A stretch of 64,000 bases of DNA from Nitrososphaerota archaeon (GTDB lineage: Archaea > Thermoproteota > Nitrososphaeria > Nitrososphaerales > Gagatemarchaeaceae). The notes under the pieces are model-generated. The model saw only the letters and a list, made by a program, of their open reading frames with translations. It was not told where the DNA came from and searched no databases. The first letter of the stretch is position 1. Every line of letters begins with the position of its first letter. The stretch lies in the NCBI GenBank assembly GCA_027339745.1, contig DAHWNW010000001.1, positions 124,001 to 188,000 of the forward strand. The letters are read 5' to 3'. The position numbers and the translations under genes were made by a program. Positions 1-10,508 of this stretch are shown one piece after another.

Positions 1-271
1 GGACCACCGCAGAACCCTGGGCTAGCTCGGCCGACCCGTTCGCCATCTTCCCCACCCTTATCTTCGGACCGGGGAGGTCCTGGAGGATGGCCACCGTCTT
101 CCCGTACCGCCTCGCCTCCGCCCGGATAGTGCGGATCTCATTGAGGTGGCTCTCCTTGTCCCCGTGGGAGAAGTTTATCCTGAACACGTCGACCAGGCCC
201 ACGAGTTTCCTCACGGTTTCAGGCACGCTACTTGCGGGGCCTATCGTCACGACGATCTTGGTCTTCCTCAA
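1..271 (-). CDS. pyk: Pyruvate kinase, N-terminal part (runs off window edge)
   Basis: Reverse strand translates as (TTG)RKTKIVVTIGPASSVPETVRKLVGLVDVFRINFSHGDKESHLNEIRTIRAEARRYGKTVAILQDLPGPKIRVG, matching pyruvate kinase N-terminal motifs; in-frame TAA just upstream of the TTG start. Not in the ORF track because it is partial. Confidence 0.9.
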   Translation of the reverse strand, partial: MRKTKIVVTIGPASSVPETVRKLVGLVDVFRINFSHGDKESHLNEIRTIRAEARRYGKTVAILQDLPGPKIRVGKMANGSAELAQGSAVV

Positions 272-353
272 CTCGGGGCGGCCGTTCCCCTGGGCCGGAG
301 TGGAATAAAGTTAGGCCCGGCCTGGTCGGTCTCTCTAGGCGGGAGACGCGCGG

Positions 354-914
354 TCAGTTAATCGGGGCGCGTCCCGCCTTGCGCCTGTTGGAAGCGCTCC
401 ACGCGATCAGAGCGAGCACCAGGATGTCGAAGAGCGTGAGCCCGATGGGGCGGGTGAGGTAGGTCAGCCCTGCGTCGAACACGAAGATCGGCCCGATGGT
501 CAGCCTCTGCCTCACTTCGGACTGGAGCGACGCCCTGCTCTCGTAGGACATCTCGTCTCTGTACTCCCTGAGGATGAAGTTGATCAAAAAGGCCCAGACT
601 ATGATGATCATACCAACCACCCCCGCGATGAACGAAGTCCCTCCGAGTTTCAGGGTGAAAGGGATGAGAGAGATCAGTATCAGGATGAAGATGTCCAGGA
701 TTGGGAAGTTCATGGTCTTCGGCGGGTAGGCGAGCCTGTCAACGACGTATCCCCACCAGAACCAGATGACGATGATGTTTGTGAAGATGTACGACACCAC
801 CGAGTTGAGGTCGAAGGTCGCGACGAAGGTCGTAGTGAAAGCGAGAGAGATGGCGACGACCATGGTCGCCAGCTCGAGCACGAGGACGTTGATCGTCTGT
901 TTGTCTTGCGCCAA
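354..914 (-). CDS. Multi-pass integral membrane protein, unknown function
   Basis: 186-aa ORF with about five hydrophobic segments; sits between flanking genes without a competing ORF. Confidence 0.7.
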   Translation of the reverse strand: MAQDKQTINVLVLELATMVVAISLAFTTTFVATFDLNSVVSYIFTNIIVIWFWWGYVVDRLAYPPKTMNFPILDIFILILISLIPFTLKLGGTSFIAGVVGMIIIVWAFLINFILREYRDEMSYESRASLQSEVRQRLTIGPIFVFDAGLTYLTRPIGLTLFDILVLALIAWSASNRRKAGRAPIN

Positions 915-935
915 GCCTTGTCCTCTGCTAAAGCC

Positions 936-2690
936 TCAGCCAGGGCGGGGGTCGGTGGCAGGCCCCCGCGCCCCAGACGTCTCCCCGACGGGGTGTCCTG
1001 TCGCCTCCGTGGGCATCTCGGGCTCTTTGCGCTCGTCATAGTGGATGTAAGTGCTTCCCCGGAGCGCCGAGGCGACGGCGGCTGCGATCGAGAGGACGCC
1101 TCCGATGTAGAAGGTCAACCTGAGCGCCGACATGAATGCAGGGGCTATGGCTGTCGGGAAGAAATCCTTGCCCGTCAGATACGCCAGAGTCGCCGGCGGG
1201 ATGGACGACGTCAGAGAAGACGAGGCGACGCTTAGGGTCGACGCGACAGGGTTGTAACCGAGGAAGGCGGCGAAGAGCGCGTTGGTCGGAGGGATCCGTT
1301 CGAATGTAGACGCCAGCTGCGGGACTCCCGCGGAGCTAAGGGCGTTCCCCAGCGCCCCGGGGAGCGAAGCCGCAAGCGCGATGAGGACTATCGAGAAGAA
1401 GATCCCAAGGCTCGCGGTCTGCCCCACGTTCTGGATCGTCGCCCTCATCCCCGAGGCGGCCCCCCTCTGCTCGGCCGGGGACGCATTCATAATCGCGGCC
1501 GTGTTGGGGGCCGCGAACATCCCTCCTCCGAGCCCCATCACGAAGATTATAGCCGCAAACTCAGGGAAGGCGAAGTCGTATGGGAGGAACGAGAGGAGGA
1601 TGAACGTGACGCCGGTTATCACCATCCCCATCGTCGCAAGGAACCTCGCCCCTCTCTTGTCTGCGATTCGACCGCTTATCGGGCCCATCGCCACGAAGCC
1701 CACGAGCATCGGAGTGATGTAGATTCCCGACCAGAAAGGGGTCGACTGGTAGGAGTATCCGTGCAGAGGGAGCCAGATGCCCTGGAGCAGTATTATGAGC
1801 ATCAGCTGCACCCCGCCCCTCCCGATCGCCGCCAGGAGCCCCGCGAAGTTACCGGCGCTGAAGGCCTGGTTCTTGAAGAGCACGAGCTTGAACATAGGGT
1901 CCTCGACCTTAGCTTCGATGAATGGGAACGCGACGAGCCAGGCAGCCCCCAGGGACAGGGCGCCAATGACCCAGGGGTTCCCCCACCCCATGTCGGATGA
2001 GCCGTAGGGCTCGAGGCCGTAGGTGACTCCCACGAGAAGGAGGATCAGGCCCGAGGCGAACGTCACGTTCCCCCAGTAGTCCAGCTTCTGGTGCTTCTTC
2101 GCCGACACGACCTCCTTCAGCTTCAGGTAAGACCAGGCCGTCCCGAAGACACCGACGGGGACGCTCACCAAAAAGATGTAGCGCCAGTTGATCGCTGCCA
2201 GGATCCCCCCCATGATGATTCCAAGGAGGGACCCGGCCAGTGCCGCGACCATGTTGATACCAAGCGCCTGCGCGCGCTCGTTGGCAGGGAATGCGTCAGT
2301 CACTATGGCTGCGCTGTTCGACCAGAGGAAGGCAGCACCCACGCCCTGGACTATCCTGAACGAGATGAGCTCCATGGCCCCCGCGCTCCCCGTGCTCGGC
2401 GTGAGGTAAGCCAGGAAGGATCCGACTGTGAAGATGGCAAACCCCATATTGTAGAGCCTGACCCTGCCGAACATGTCGGAGATCCTGCCGAACGTCACTA
2501 GGAGGGTGGCGGTGACGATGCTGTAGCCGAAGAGGATCCATAGGAGATATTCGAAAGACCCTGCTGCAAGGGGGTCGATCTTGATCCCGTTGAAGATTGC
2601 GGGGAGGGAGATCAGTACGATGGTGCCGTCGATGGTCGCCATCAGAACCCCTATGGTCGTGTTGGAGAGGACGGTCCACTTGTACTGCGT
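936..2690 (-). CDS. MFS transporter, DHA2/EmrB-QacA-like (14 TM); probable noncanonical ACG start at 2690, first ATG at 2642
   Basis: Track ORF 936..2642; sequence upstream of the ATG continues the family N-terminus ([32 protein letters not shown]). Confidence 0.88.
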   Translation of the reverse strand, partial: TQYKWTVLSNTTIGVLMATIDGTIVLISLPAIFNGIKIDPLAAGSFEYLLWILFGYSIVTATLLVTFGRISDMFGRVRLYNMGFAIFTVGSFLAYLTPSTGSAGAMELISFRIVQGVGAAFLWSNSAAIVTDAFPANERAQALGINMVAALAGSLLGIIMGGILAAINWRYIFLVSVPVGVFGTAWSYLKLKEVVSAKKHQKLDYWGNVTFASGLILLLVGVTYGLEPYGSSDMGWGNPWVIGALSLGAAWLVAFPFIEAKVEDPMFKLVLFKNQAFSAGNFAGLLAAIGRGGVQLMLIILLQGIWLPLHGYSYQSTPFWSGIYITPMLVGFVAMGPISGRIADKRGARFLATMGMVITGVTFILLSFLPYDFAFPEFAAIIFVMGLGGGMFAAPNTAAIMNASPAEQRGAASGMRATIQNVGQTASLGIFFSIVLIALAASLPGALGNALSSAGVPQLASTFERIPPTNALFAAFLGYNPVASTLSVASSSLTSSIPPATLAYLTGKDFFPTAIAPAFMSALRLTFYIGGVLSIAAAVASALRGSTYIHYDERKEPEMPTEATGHPVGETSGARGPATDPRPG

Positions 2691-2750
2691 GTTCAGTCAC
2701 CTCCGTCAATGGAACGCACTGGAAGCATCTTCTTCATGGCATTATTCCTA

Positions 2751-3323
2751 TTATCTGCTGTGAGGTCTCTGGCTTGGGCCACGTGCGGCGGCCCTCAGCG
2801 GCTGGAGCTGCGAGTCTATCCACCCCATCTGGGTCTCCATGAACAACCTGAGCTCCTTGAGATAAGCTTCCCTTTCCTGCGCGGGTGTCTCGGACAGCTT
2901 TTCCCTCAACTGGATGGCGCCCTCTCTGTACCTGTTGATCACGAGAGGGACGTAGACCGCCGGCGGGAGTATGTCCGAGAACAGCCGCGCGATGACCCTC
3001 TCCTTCCGCCCAAGGCCCGCGAGCCTTCCACGCATCTCGCTGAGCGCCTTACGGCCTTCTGAGGTTATCGTGTAGACCTTGGGGCCAGGGGAGCGGACGC
3101 CGGGGGCAGCCCTCGCGAGCCCGTCGACGACCAGCCCCTTCAATGTGGGATACATGGTCCCAGGACCGGGACGCCAAGCGCCGTCTGTCCTCTCGTCTAT
3201 CTTCTGGATCAAGGAATAGCCAGTCTCAGGACCGCGAGACAGGGCGGTCAAAGCGTACAGCCGCAGGAACCCACGCGGGACGGCCTGGGGGTTGAGCCAG
3301 CGCTTTGAGAGCGAGTGCACCAT
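2751..3323 (-). CDS. PadR-family transcriptional regulator
   Basis: 190 aa; PadR winged-helix pattern (LYALTALSRGPETGYSLIQKIDERTDGAWRPGPGTMYPTLKGLVVDGL). Confidence 0.88.
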   Translation of the reverse strand: MVHSLSKRWLNPQAVPRGFLRLYALTALSRGPETGYSLIQKIDERTDGAWRPGPGTMYPTLKGLVVDGLARAAPGVRSPGPKVYTITSEGRKALSEMRGRLAGLGRKERVIARLFSDILPPAVYVPLVINRYREGAIQLREKLSETPAQEREAYLKELRLFMETQMGWIDSQLQPLRAAARGPSQRPHSR

Positions 3324-3352
3324 GATACGGTCAACCAGGCCCAGGGAAGTCG

Positions 3353-3395
3353 TATAAAAATAAGTATTCGATATCGTATCAGATAATCTTTAAAT
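3353..3395. promoter_or_regulatory. Divergent promoter region with candidate PadR operator (CGATATCG core)
   Basis: TATA-like elements facing both ways (TTTTTATAC on minus, TTTAAAT on plus) around near-palindrome ATTCGATATCGTAT. Confidence 0.5.
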
Positions 3396-3427
3396 CGAGA
3401 CCCCGGCGCGGCCTGCCAGACTTTCCG

Positions 3428-4360
3428 TTGGCCCCCTCCATCGAAGCGCGGCAGCTCTCCAAGAACTATGGCCGCTTCACGGCGCTGTCGAGCCTGGACC
3501 TCAAGATCCAGGGGACGAAGTGCGTCGGTTTCCTCGGCCCCAACGGCGCTGGGAAGACCACCACTATGAAGATACTCACGGGCCTGATCAGGGCTACGAA
3601 GGGGACCGCTCTCATAAACGGCGTCGACGTCAGCAAGGACAAGAAGGGGGCGCTGGCGTCCTGTTCCACCCTGATAGAGACGCCTGAAATCTACCCCTCG
3701 CTCACCCCCAAAGAAGCGCTCTCGATGCTGTGCGAAATCCGCGGTGTGCCGAAAGAGGAGAAGAACAAGAGGATAGACGAGGCGCTGGCGAGGGTCAAGA
3801 TGACCGAGTGGGAGGGAAAGAAGGTGGGCGGTTTCTCCAAAGGGATGAAGCAGAGGGTGAACATAGCCTCCACCCTGCTGAGCGATCCAGAAGTGATAAT
3901 CCTCGACGAGCCGTCCACCGGCCTGGACCCGAGAGGGATGAGCGAAGTGAGGGACATAGTGATGTCACTCAAGGACAGGCTCGTATTCATGAGCTCGCAC
4001 CTGCTGGCGGAGGTCACGGAGGTCTGCCAAGAGGTAGCCATGATAGACCATGGGAAGCTCTTGGTATACGATACCATCGAGAACGTCACCGCCAAATTCG
4101 CGGGTGGCGGCGGCGCGATAGAAGTCGGGTTCGCGGGCGCCGTGGAAGAGCCGCTCAGGCTCCGCGTCTCGAAGATCCCCGGGGTGTTGTCGGTGACCAA
4201 ATCGAACGACAGGCACTTGATAGTGAAGTTTGACAACGCCGCGGTCACGCAGGACCGGCTCTTCGAGCTGGTTGCTGGGCTGAAGGCCGGCGCGCTCAGC
4301 TTCACGCCTGCCTCGGGGCTCGAGGACGCCTACCTGTCGCTGATAAAGGAGACACTCTAG
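3428..4360 (+). CDS. ABC transporter ATP-binding protein
   Basis: Walker A GPNGAGKTTT, GFSKGMKQR signature, VIILDEPSTGLDP Walker B. Confidence 0.93.
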   Translation: MAPSIEARQLSKNYGRFTALSSLDLKIQGTKCVGFLGPNGAGKTTTMKILTGLIRATKGTALINGVDVSKDKKGALASCSTLIETPEIYPSLTPKEALSMLCEIRGVPKEEKNKRIDEALARVKMTEWEGKKVGGFSKGMKQRVNIASTLLSDPEVIILDEPSTGLDPRGMSEVRDIVMSLKDRLVFMSSHLLAEVTEVCQEVAMIDHGKLLVYDTIENVTAKFAGGGGAIEVGFAGAVEEPLRLRVSKIPGVLSVTKSNDRHLIVKFDNAAVTQDRLFELVAGLKAGALSFTPASGLEDAYLSLIKETL

Positions 4361-4363
4361 GGG

Positions 4364-5215
4364 ATGTCGGATCAGCACCCCAGGACGAAGGTCGGCTCGC
4401 TTTCCCACGTCTGGATATCGGCGAAGTACAACTTCCTCAACTACTTCCGAGCACGTCGGTTCTACGTGATGCTGGCCATCATCCTGATCATATCAGGGCT
4501 CCTGACTGCCCTAGTCGGGTACTATCGACCCCCTGGCTTCGTTGGGGGGAACGCGCTTGGCTTCTACGGCGCAGGGTGGGGGAGCTTCGCAAACTTCGTG
4601 GTCGTCCTCTCCGCCGCCTTCTTCGGCGGCGACGCGATATCAGGCGAGTTCCAGAACCGGACGGGCTACTACCTGGTCCCCAACCCGATCAGGAGGTCCG
4701 CCATCTACGTTGGGAAGTGGATTGCGGCGCTGGCCGCATCGACGATAGTCCTCGCGGTGTTTGCCCTTATCATGGTGGCGAACGGCCTGTTCTACTTCCC
4801 AGGTTCAATCCCCTGGCAGTTCGTGGAGTCTGTCGCTTTCGCCTTTGTCTACATGGTGGCGGCACTGTCTCTCGCCTTCGCCTTCAGCTCCCTGTTCAAG
4901 AACAGCTCAATCTCCATACTCATGAGCGTGATCCTCCTCCTCTTCGTCTTCGACGTCGTAGACACCGTCACGTCCATCGTAGCAGGAATCGAGCCCTGGT
5001 TCTCCATCACCTACGGCGCGGGGATAGTGTCCAACATACTGACGGTACCATACCCCGCGGCCAAGTCAGTGACGCCTGTCGGACCCGGAGGGAGGTTCGC
5101 GATCGCCCAGTTCAATGCGACCGTCCCCGAAGGCCTCCTCATCCTGGGAGTATACTTCATCGTGATGGCCGTCCTTGGCCTCGTACTCTTCGAGCGGAAA
5201 GAGTTCACTTCCTAG
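4364..5215 (+). CDS. ABC-2 type transporter permease
   Basis: 283 aa, six hydrophobic segments, directly follows the ATPase. Confidence 0.85.
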   Translation: MSDQHPRTKVGSLSHVWISAKYNFLNYFRARRFYVMLAIILIISGLLTALVGYYRPPGFVGGNALGFYGAGWGSFANFVVVLSAAFFGGDAISGEFQNRTGYYLVPNPIRRSAIYVGKWIAALAASTIVLAVFALIMVANGLFYFPGSIPWQFVESVAFAFVYMVAALSLAFAFSSLFKNSSISILMSVILLLFVFDVVDTVTSIVAGIEPWFSITYGAGIVSNILTVPYPAAKSVTPVGPGGRFAIAQFNATVPEGLLILGVYFIVMAVLGLVLFERKEFTS

Positions 5216-6156
5216 CCGCTCGTCAGCATGAAGTCGTGGACCTTGCCCGGCTCCAAGTTGGCAAGCGCACCCCGGAGGATGCCGTCGGCATACTCGCTCC
5301 CTGGGTTGAGACAGAGCGTCCGCCCTATCCGAGCGAAGCCCTTCGATTCGTGGATGTGCCCGTGGAGCCCGAGGAGAGGCGAGTGCCTTTCAATCGCCTT
5401 CCGAACCGCTGAGCTGCCCGCGTGTATGTACTTCACGCCGAGCCCTTCCCTGACGTAGTTGAAGTCGTGGCTTACCGCGGGGGCCCTGTCAAGCTCAGTG
5501 TTGATAGGAGGGACGTGGAGGTTGTAGACAGCGTCTTCGGGCCTGTTGACCTGCGACGCCAACCGCTCGATCATTTCACCCAGCCTCTCCTCGCTCACTT
5601 CCCTTGGGCTCTTCCAGGGGGTGGGGTTGGCTGTCCCCAGGGTTATCATCTCGAATCCGCCGTCCAGCTCGACCACCCTCCCTTCAGGGTTGATTAATTC
5701 CCCCGAGTCAGCCAGGGCAGCGTCTATCTCCAGCTTGTCGTCGTTCCCCGGCGAGACATAGCAGCGGACCCCAGACCCCTTCAGCCGCTCCTGGGCAAGC
5801 TGCACCCAGGAGTTGAGGACCTGGGCCATGGCGTCGTTGAAGATTCTCTCTTCCCTTGCCTTGTCAGCCTGTATCTCAGCCAACTCGGCCCCAGTCGTCA
5901 CGAAGGAATACTGGCCCGCGTCCTGGAGGCGCTTCCTCGCCTCCTCCAGCTTCTCCTTTCCGAAGGTTGAGCGCTCTCCGAAGATCTGGGCCTCATATTT
6001 CCCGTCGCTCCCCTCTATGATGGGGATCAGGACCTTCCCCGTGATGTCCCCCCCTAGGATTAGGCAGTCTGCCTTGTAGACCTTGGCGGCGTTGAGGAAC
6101 TTCCTGAAGCACCTGTCCGAGCCGTGCACATCGGTCGTGAAGAATATGCGGGTCAT
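5212..6156 (-). CDS. Metallophosphoesterase
   Basis: TTDVHGSD, LGGDITG, SPGNDD, LHGHIHES motifs. Confidence 0.88.
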   Translation of the reverse strand: MTRIFFTTDVHGSDRCFRKFLNAAKVYKADCLILGGDITGKVLIPIIEGSDGKYEAQIFGERSTFGKEKLEEARKRLQDAGQYSFVTTGAELAEIQADKAREERIFNDAMAQVLNSWVQLAQERLKGSGVRCYVSPGNDDKLEIDAALADSGELINPEGRVVELDGGFEMITLGTANPTPWKSPREVSEERLGEMIERLASQVNRPEDAVYNLHVPPINTELDRAPAVSHDFNYVREGLGVKYIHAGSSAVRKAIERHSPLLGLHGHIHESKGFARIGRTLCLNPGSEYADGILRGALANLEPGKVHDFMLTSG

Positions 6157-6301
6157 GTGGAGAGAAGGGCGCCAAATCGCTAACCGTATTTAACGTGGTT
6201 TGACGTCCGCATGTCAATCGGCCACAGACAGGTACTTTTCTGACCGCCGATGGGAATACCTCGGGCGCTTCGCCTAGCGGGTGCCTGTCGCCCCGCGGGC
6301 C

Positions 6302-6748
6302 TTAGGCCGCGCCCTCGACGGCCTTCGTTATGCCTTCGAAGATCTCAGCGACCTTCTTGGCAGCGAACCCCTTCAGGAGCCCGGAGCCTAGGCCGGCCAT
6401 CACCCCGGTTATCTCAGCTTCCGCCGACCAGCCCATGGTGGTGGGCTCCTCTCCTGTTAGGGCGAAGACGCTCGTGATCTTCATGCTGCTCCCGCTCCCT
6501 GTCCCTTCGGCTGACAAGGTCGCCTTCGAAGGGGGGGACGTCTTCGCGATGCTCAACTTCATCTTCATGGAACTCGACACGACAGCAACCCTAAGCTTAA
6601 CCTTCGCCTCAAGGCTCTGAGCGTCGATGACGTGGACGTCCTCGGCGTCTGGGAGCGTATTTGCTATGAAGCTTGGGTCGGTGAGGAGGGAGTAGACCTT
6701 GTCCCGGTGGGCGCGGATTACGTTTGAGCCGTCGAGGTGGAGCTGCAT
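6302..6748 (-). CDS. CoxG-like SRPBCC-domain protein
   Basis: 148 aa; N-terminal pattern (LSLLTDPSFIANTLPDAEDV...) and spacing resemble the carbon monoxide dehydrogenase subunit G family. Confidence 0.75.
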   Translation of the reverse strand: MQLHLDGSNVIRAHRDKVYSLLTDPSFIANTLPDAEDVHVIDAQSLEAKVKLRVAVVSSSMKMKLSIAKTSPPSKATLSAEGTGSGSSMKITSVFALTGEEPTTMGWSAEAEITGVMAGLGSGLLKGFAAKKVAEIFEGITKAVEGAA

Positions 6749-7062
6749 GGCGATGTTGCTTCCCTGGGCGATTTAACCCCTACCTGGGGCTCCGGAAGAG
6801 CATCCCGGAGACATGGTATCAGGTCAGGTTTGATGCCACGCCAACGCCGCCTGGGGGGCGCCTCGCCGAGGGCAGGGACGGCCACGAAGCCGATGGACCG
6901 TGAGAAGTAGTGAGGCTCGCCCCCGGCTCAGCAGCGGACCCGGACGGACTGGCGGAGCCAGCACGTCACTCAAAAGGGGGAGAGAGGTTGACACCCACAA
7001 AGAAGACGACCGATGGGGAGCCCCATCCCCTCCGTTCGCCGCGTCGAGCCACCGACTCCAGG

Positions 7063-8286
7063 CTATCTGTAAGCATCGAAATCCTTCCCCAGGACCGATG
7101 AAGCGATCTTAAGCTCCATGATCTCGTCGGTGCCTTCGTAAATCCTGGCGACCCTGGAGTCCAAGAAATGCTTCGCCACAGGTGACATGATGGAGTACCC
7201 GAACCCGCCGAAGCACTGGACCGCCCTGTCCGCCGACTCAAAGGCGCTCTTGGACGCCATGTACTTGGCCACCGCGGAGAGCCTGTCGGCTTCCGATCGG
7301 AGCGACAGGTCCCCTGGGGACTTGCCTGACTCGTCCTTCTTCATCGCAGCCCTGTAGACAAGCCATCTGCAAGCCTCCAAGCTGGATTCGATTGACGCGA
7401 TGTGCTTCTGAATCAGCTGGTGCCTGGCGATTGCCTTCCCATGCTGGAACCTGGACGAGGTCCTCTCTCTAACCTGGTTGAGGCAGTCTTCCATGACCCC
7501 GAGGCACCCCGAGGCGATACCTATCCGGCCGTTGAGGAGGGCTGAATACGCGACCGAGAGACCCTTCCCTTCCTCGCCGAGCATGTCCTCCTCGGGGACG
7601 AACACGCCGTCGAGGCTGACCAGGGAAGTGTCTGAAGTGAAGAGCCCCATCTTCTCCTCGAGGCGCATGTCGACGGCGAAGCCCCTCTGCTTCGTGTCGA
7701 CTAGGAAGGCGGTGACCCCCTTGGAATCGCCTTTGGCGCGGGCGAACACTATCATGTTGGTCGCGATTGACCCGTTCGAAATCAGGTACTTGGACCCTGT
7801 CACCCTGAATCCTCCGCCGTCCCTCACGTAGCTGGTCTTCAGGGAAGCGGGGTCTGAACCAGCCTCAGGCTCGGTCAGGCCGTAGGCGAAAAGGACATCC
7901 CCCTTCGCCGCCGCTGGGAGGTACCTCGCCTTCTGTTCGTCGTCCCCCCAATCCTGGACCGCGAGGCTCCCCAGGCACATGTGGACGTCCGCGAGCGTGA
8001 TGACACCCATCCCCGTCTGTCCCATCCTTTCGAGGAAGAGTGACTCTACGAGCTGGCGCGCCCCCCGCCCACCGAACTTCGTGGCTATCGGGACCCCCAT
8101 CAGGTTGTGCCGCCTGAGCACCCCCGCTATCTCTGGGTTGTATTTTCTCTCCACGTACTTCTCGAACTCTGACACGAGCAGCTCCGCAGCGGCGGCGTCG
8201 GCTTCTCGGAGGAGCCCTTTCTCATCGTCCCCGAGCCCGACAAGCCGGTCCACCTCCTCCATCGAGGACTCGAACAGCTTCTCCAT
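7063..8286 (-). CDS. Acyl-CoA dehydrogenase
   Basis: FAYGLTEPEAGSDPASLKT, FGGFGYSIMSPVAKHFLDSRVARIYEGTDEI. Confidence 0.92.
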   Translation of the reverse strand: MEKLFESSMEEVDRLVGLGDDEKGLLREADAAAAELLVSEFEKYVERKYNPEIAGVLRRHNLMGVPIATKFGGRGARQLVESLFLERMGQTGMGVITLADVHMCLGSLAVQDWGDDEQKARYLPAAAKGDVLFAYGLTEPEAGSDPASLKTSYVRDGGGFRVTGSKYLISNGSIATNMIVFARAKGDSKGVTAFLVDTKQRGFAVDMRLEEKMGLFTSDTSLVSLDGVFVPEEDMLGEEGKGLSVAYSALLNGRIGIASGCLGVMEDCLNQVRERTSSRFQHGKAIARHQLIQKHIASIESSLEACRWLVYRAAMKKDESGKSPGDLSLRSEADRLSAVAKYMASKSAFESADRAVQCFGGFGYSIMSPVAKHFLDSRVARIYEGTDEIMELKIASSVLGKDFDAYR

Positions 8287-8390
8287 AGCTGGCCACCGTG
8301 TGGGTGCCGGGTTTTAATCCTCACCGGAGCGCATGCTTTTCAACGTCGGGCGCCTGGAGCGTGGCCGCGTTGAAGTCAGACGTGTCTCCG

Positions 8391-8573
8391 ATGTGGCTGA
8401 CCTATCACATGGTCGACTGGAAGACGGTGAGCCAAGAGGAGACAGAACTGAGGTGCACCCTATGCGGCGGTCGCCTGATGAAGACGGAGGTCTTCACCGG
8501 AGAAACGAGCCAGGGATTCGTCGGGTATGTCTGCCATGCGGACAGGCACGTCACTTGGGTGAAGGAGAGTTAG
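8391..8573 (+). CDS. Small zinc-ribbon-like protein
   Basis: Internal ATG in ORF 8298..8573; MWLTYHMVDWKTVSQEETELRCTLCGGRLMKTEV...YVCHADRH, CxxC plus C/H pair; start uncertain. Confidence 0.45.
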   Translation: MWLTYHMVDWKTVSQEETELRCTLCGGRLMKTEVFTGETSQGFVGYVCHADRHVTWVKES

Positions 8574-8889
8574 GACCGGCCTTGTCTCTGAACCCTTCCC
8601 CATACCTGTGGGGCCTCGACATGTTCTTCGACCACTTCGCCTCGAACACGGCGTCCAGGTCTGCTTCAGGGGAGATCAGCCTCGAAGCGTCGAGGACGTA
8701 GAATATCACGTCAATCAGCTCCTCGATCGTCTCCTCCTTAGGCCGCCCCTTCTTCCATGAGTCCCCGGCCTCCCCGAGCTCAATGAAAGCGAACAGCAGT
8801 TTGTTGGCTATCTCGTCCGGGGTGTTGCCGAACCCCTTCGCTACGACTAGCTCCTCAACCTTCTTCTTCGAAGCTTCCAGCGTGGGCAC
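8551..8889 (-). CDS. MazG-like nucleotide pyrophosphohydrolase domain protein
   Basis: 112 aa; FAFIELGEAGDSWKKG...EETIEELIDVIFYVLDASRLI. Confidence 0.72.
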   Translation of the reverse strand: MPTLEASKKKVEELVVAKGFGNTPDEIANKLLFAFIELGEAGDSWKKGRPKEETIEELIDVIFYVLDASRLISPEADLDAVFEAKWSKNMSRPHRYGEGFRDKAGPNSPSPK

Positions 8890-8913
8890 GAGCGACCAGC
8901 CTCCAGAGTAGGG

Positions 8914-9606
8914 CTATGAATCTTTGGCCCGGGGAGCCACGACCTCCCTGTAGTACTCACACGAGGCTGCGATTGTGCACGATGAGCACTTGGGCCCGAT
9001 GGGCTTGCATGTAGTCTGACCGAAACGCACGAACAGGTCGTTGAGCTCCAGCCAATAGCGGCGCGGGACCACCTTGACCAGCTCGGCCTCGGTCTCTTCA
9101 GGACTCTTTGTCTTCACCAGCCCTAGCCTGTTCGAGATCCTGTGTACGTGGGTATCGACCGGTATGGCAGGCTTGTTGAACGCATACACGAGGACGCAGT
9201 TCGCGGTCTTCCTCCCCACTGCGTGGAGCTTCAACAGCTCCTCCTCGGTCTGAGGGACAGCTCCACCGAAGTCCGCGACGAGCTGCTTGGACACCCGGAC
9301 TACGCTCTTCGCCTTCATCCTGTAGAACCCCGACGCCCTGATGAGGCGGCTGACGACCTCAGGGTCTGCGCCCGCCAGCTCGCCTGGCGTCTTGTACTTT
9401 GCAAACAGGTTTTCAGTGGCCTTTGTGGTGTTTTCATCCCTGGTTCTGTGAGACAGTATCGTCCCGATGAGGATGCGGAAGGGGTCCCCTCCCTCGGCGT
9501 CCTTCAGCTGCGAGAGGGCCGTGGCCCTCTTGTCCGCGGAACCATAGACCATCCCCCTGACCTCCCTGAGAAGCCCAGGGACGCTTACGCGCTTTCGGTG
9601 ACCCAT
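8914..9606 (-). CDS. nth: Endonuclease III
   Basis: Hh[35 protein letters not shown], 4Fe-4S cysteines [17 protein letters not shown]; start placed at internal ATG (track start 9642). Confidence 0.93.
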   Translation of the reverse strand: MGHRKRVSVPGLLREVRGMVYGSADKRATALSQLKDAEGGDPFRILIGTILSHRTRDENTTKATENLFAKYKTPGELAGADPEVVSRLIRASGFYRMKAKSVVRVSKQLVADFGGAVPQTEEELLKLHAVGRKTANCVLVYAFNKPAIPVDTHVHRISNRLGLVKTKSPEETEAELVKVVPRRYWLELNDLFVRFGQTTCKPIGPKCSSCTIAASCEYYREVVAPRAKDS

Positions 9607-10508
9607 GGCTCTTTCTTGTACCAGGCGGCGACGTCGTCGCAAGCTGCTTGCAGGCCGTACTGAGGGGAGTAGCCCAGCTCCGCCCAGCTCGCCTGGACAT
9701 CTATGGTGAGTGAGGCCTTGAGCTGCTCCGAAGCGTACTTTGCGATGGCCATCCCGGAGAGGAGCCCCGGCTTCTTGAACTCGGCGGTCTTCCCCACCGC
9801 CGAAGCCACCCCCTTCGCCAAGGCCTCTGGAGTGGCGTCGAAGGACTTCACCAGATACACAGCGCCGGAGCGAAGGTCCCCCTGGGCGGCCCTGTACATC
9901 GCCTGGGCGATGTCCCTCGGATGTGAGTACGACATGCTCCCCCCACGCGGGACCGTCACCTCCCCCCGCTCGATCATCCTGAGGAAGGGGAGGGCCAGCG
10001 AAGGGTCACGCGACCCGAAGGCCTTCGCGGCTCTTATCACCATGACCTTGGGCGCTGCGTTCCGCCTCGCGAACTCGAGCAGGAGCCGCTCCGCTTCGGC
10101 CTTCGCCTTCTGATACGCCCCCGCCGGGTGCAACGGGCCCGACGCGTCGACCCTCGCCGCACCGAACCCGTAGACGTCCAGTGTGCTCAGATGAACGAAT
10201 CGCTTTGCCTTGACCTCCGTGGCAGCTTCCAGGAGGTTGAGCAGCCCCTCCGCGCTGGCGCTCATGAAGTCGCTCTCCGTGTAAGGCATGGGGGACGCCA
10301 GGTTGTAGACCGCATCCACGCCTTCCATCGCGTCGTGAATGGAGTGGTGGTCCGAGAGGTCGACTTCGATGCCCTGGACCCCGTTGGTGTCCATCGTCTT
10401 TAGGTGGGCGCCCTTCCTGAAGGTTCCCTTGGATATCTCACCTTGCTGGAACAGATATTCAACGAGGTGCCCCCCGATGAAGCCCGTCCCTCCCACTATG
10501 AGGTTCAT
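9585..10508 (-). CDS. NAD-dependent epimerase/dehydratase (extended SDR)
   Basis: N-terminal [17 protein letters not shown] active site. Confidence 0.9.
   Translation of the reverse strand: MNLIVGGTGFIGGHLVEYLFQQGEISKGTFRKGAHLKTMDTNGVQGIEVDLSDHHSIHDAMEGVDAVYNLASPMPYTESDFMSASAEGLLNLLEAATEVKAKRFVHLSTLDVYGFGAARVDASGPLHPAGAYQKAKAEAERLLLEFARRNAAPKVMVIRAAKAFGSRDPSLALPFLRMIERGEVTVPRGGSMSYSHPRDIAQAMYRAAQGDLRSGAVYLVKSFDATPEALAKGVASAVGKTAEFKKPGLLSGMAIAKYASEQLKASLTIDVQASWAELGYSPQYGLQAACDDVAAWYKKEPWVTESA

Noticed and set aside
7012-7027. GATGGGG-AG-CCCCATC hairpin
   Set aside because: 2-nt loop and no transcript context; likely chance in a GC-rich spacer after the acyl-CoA dehydrogenase.
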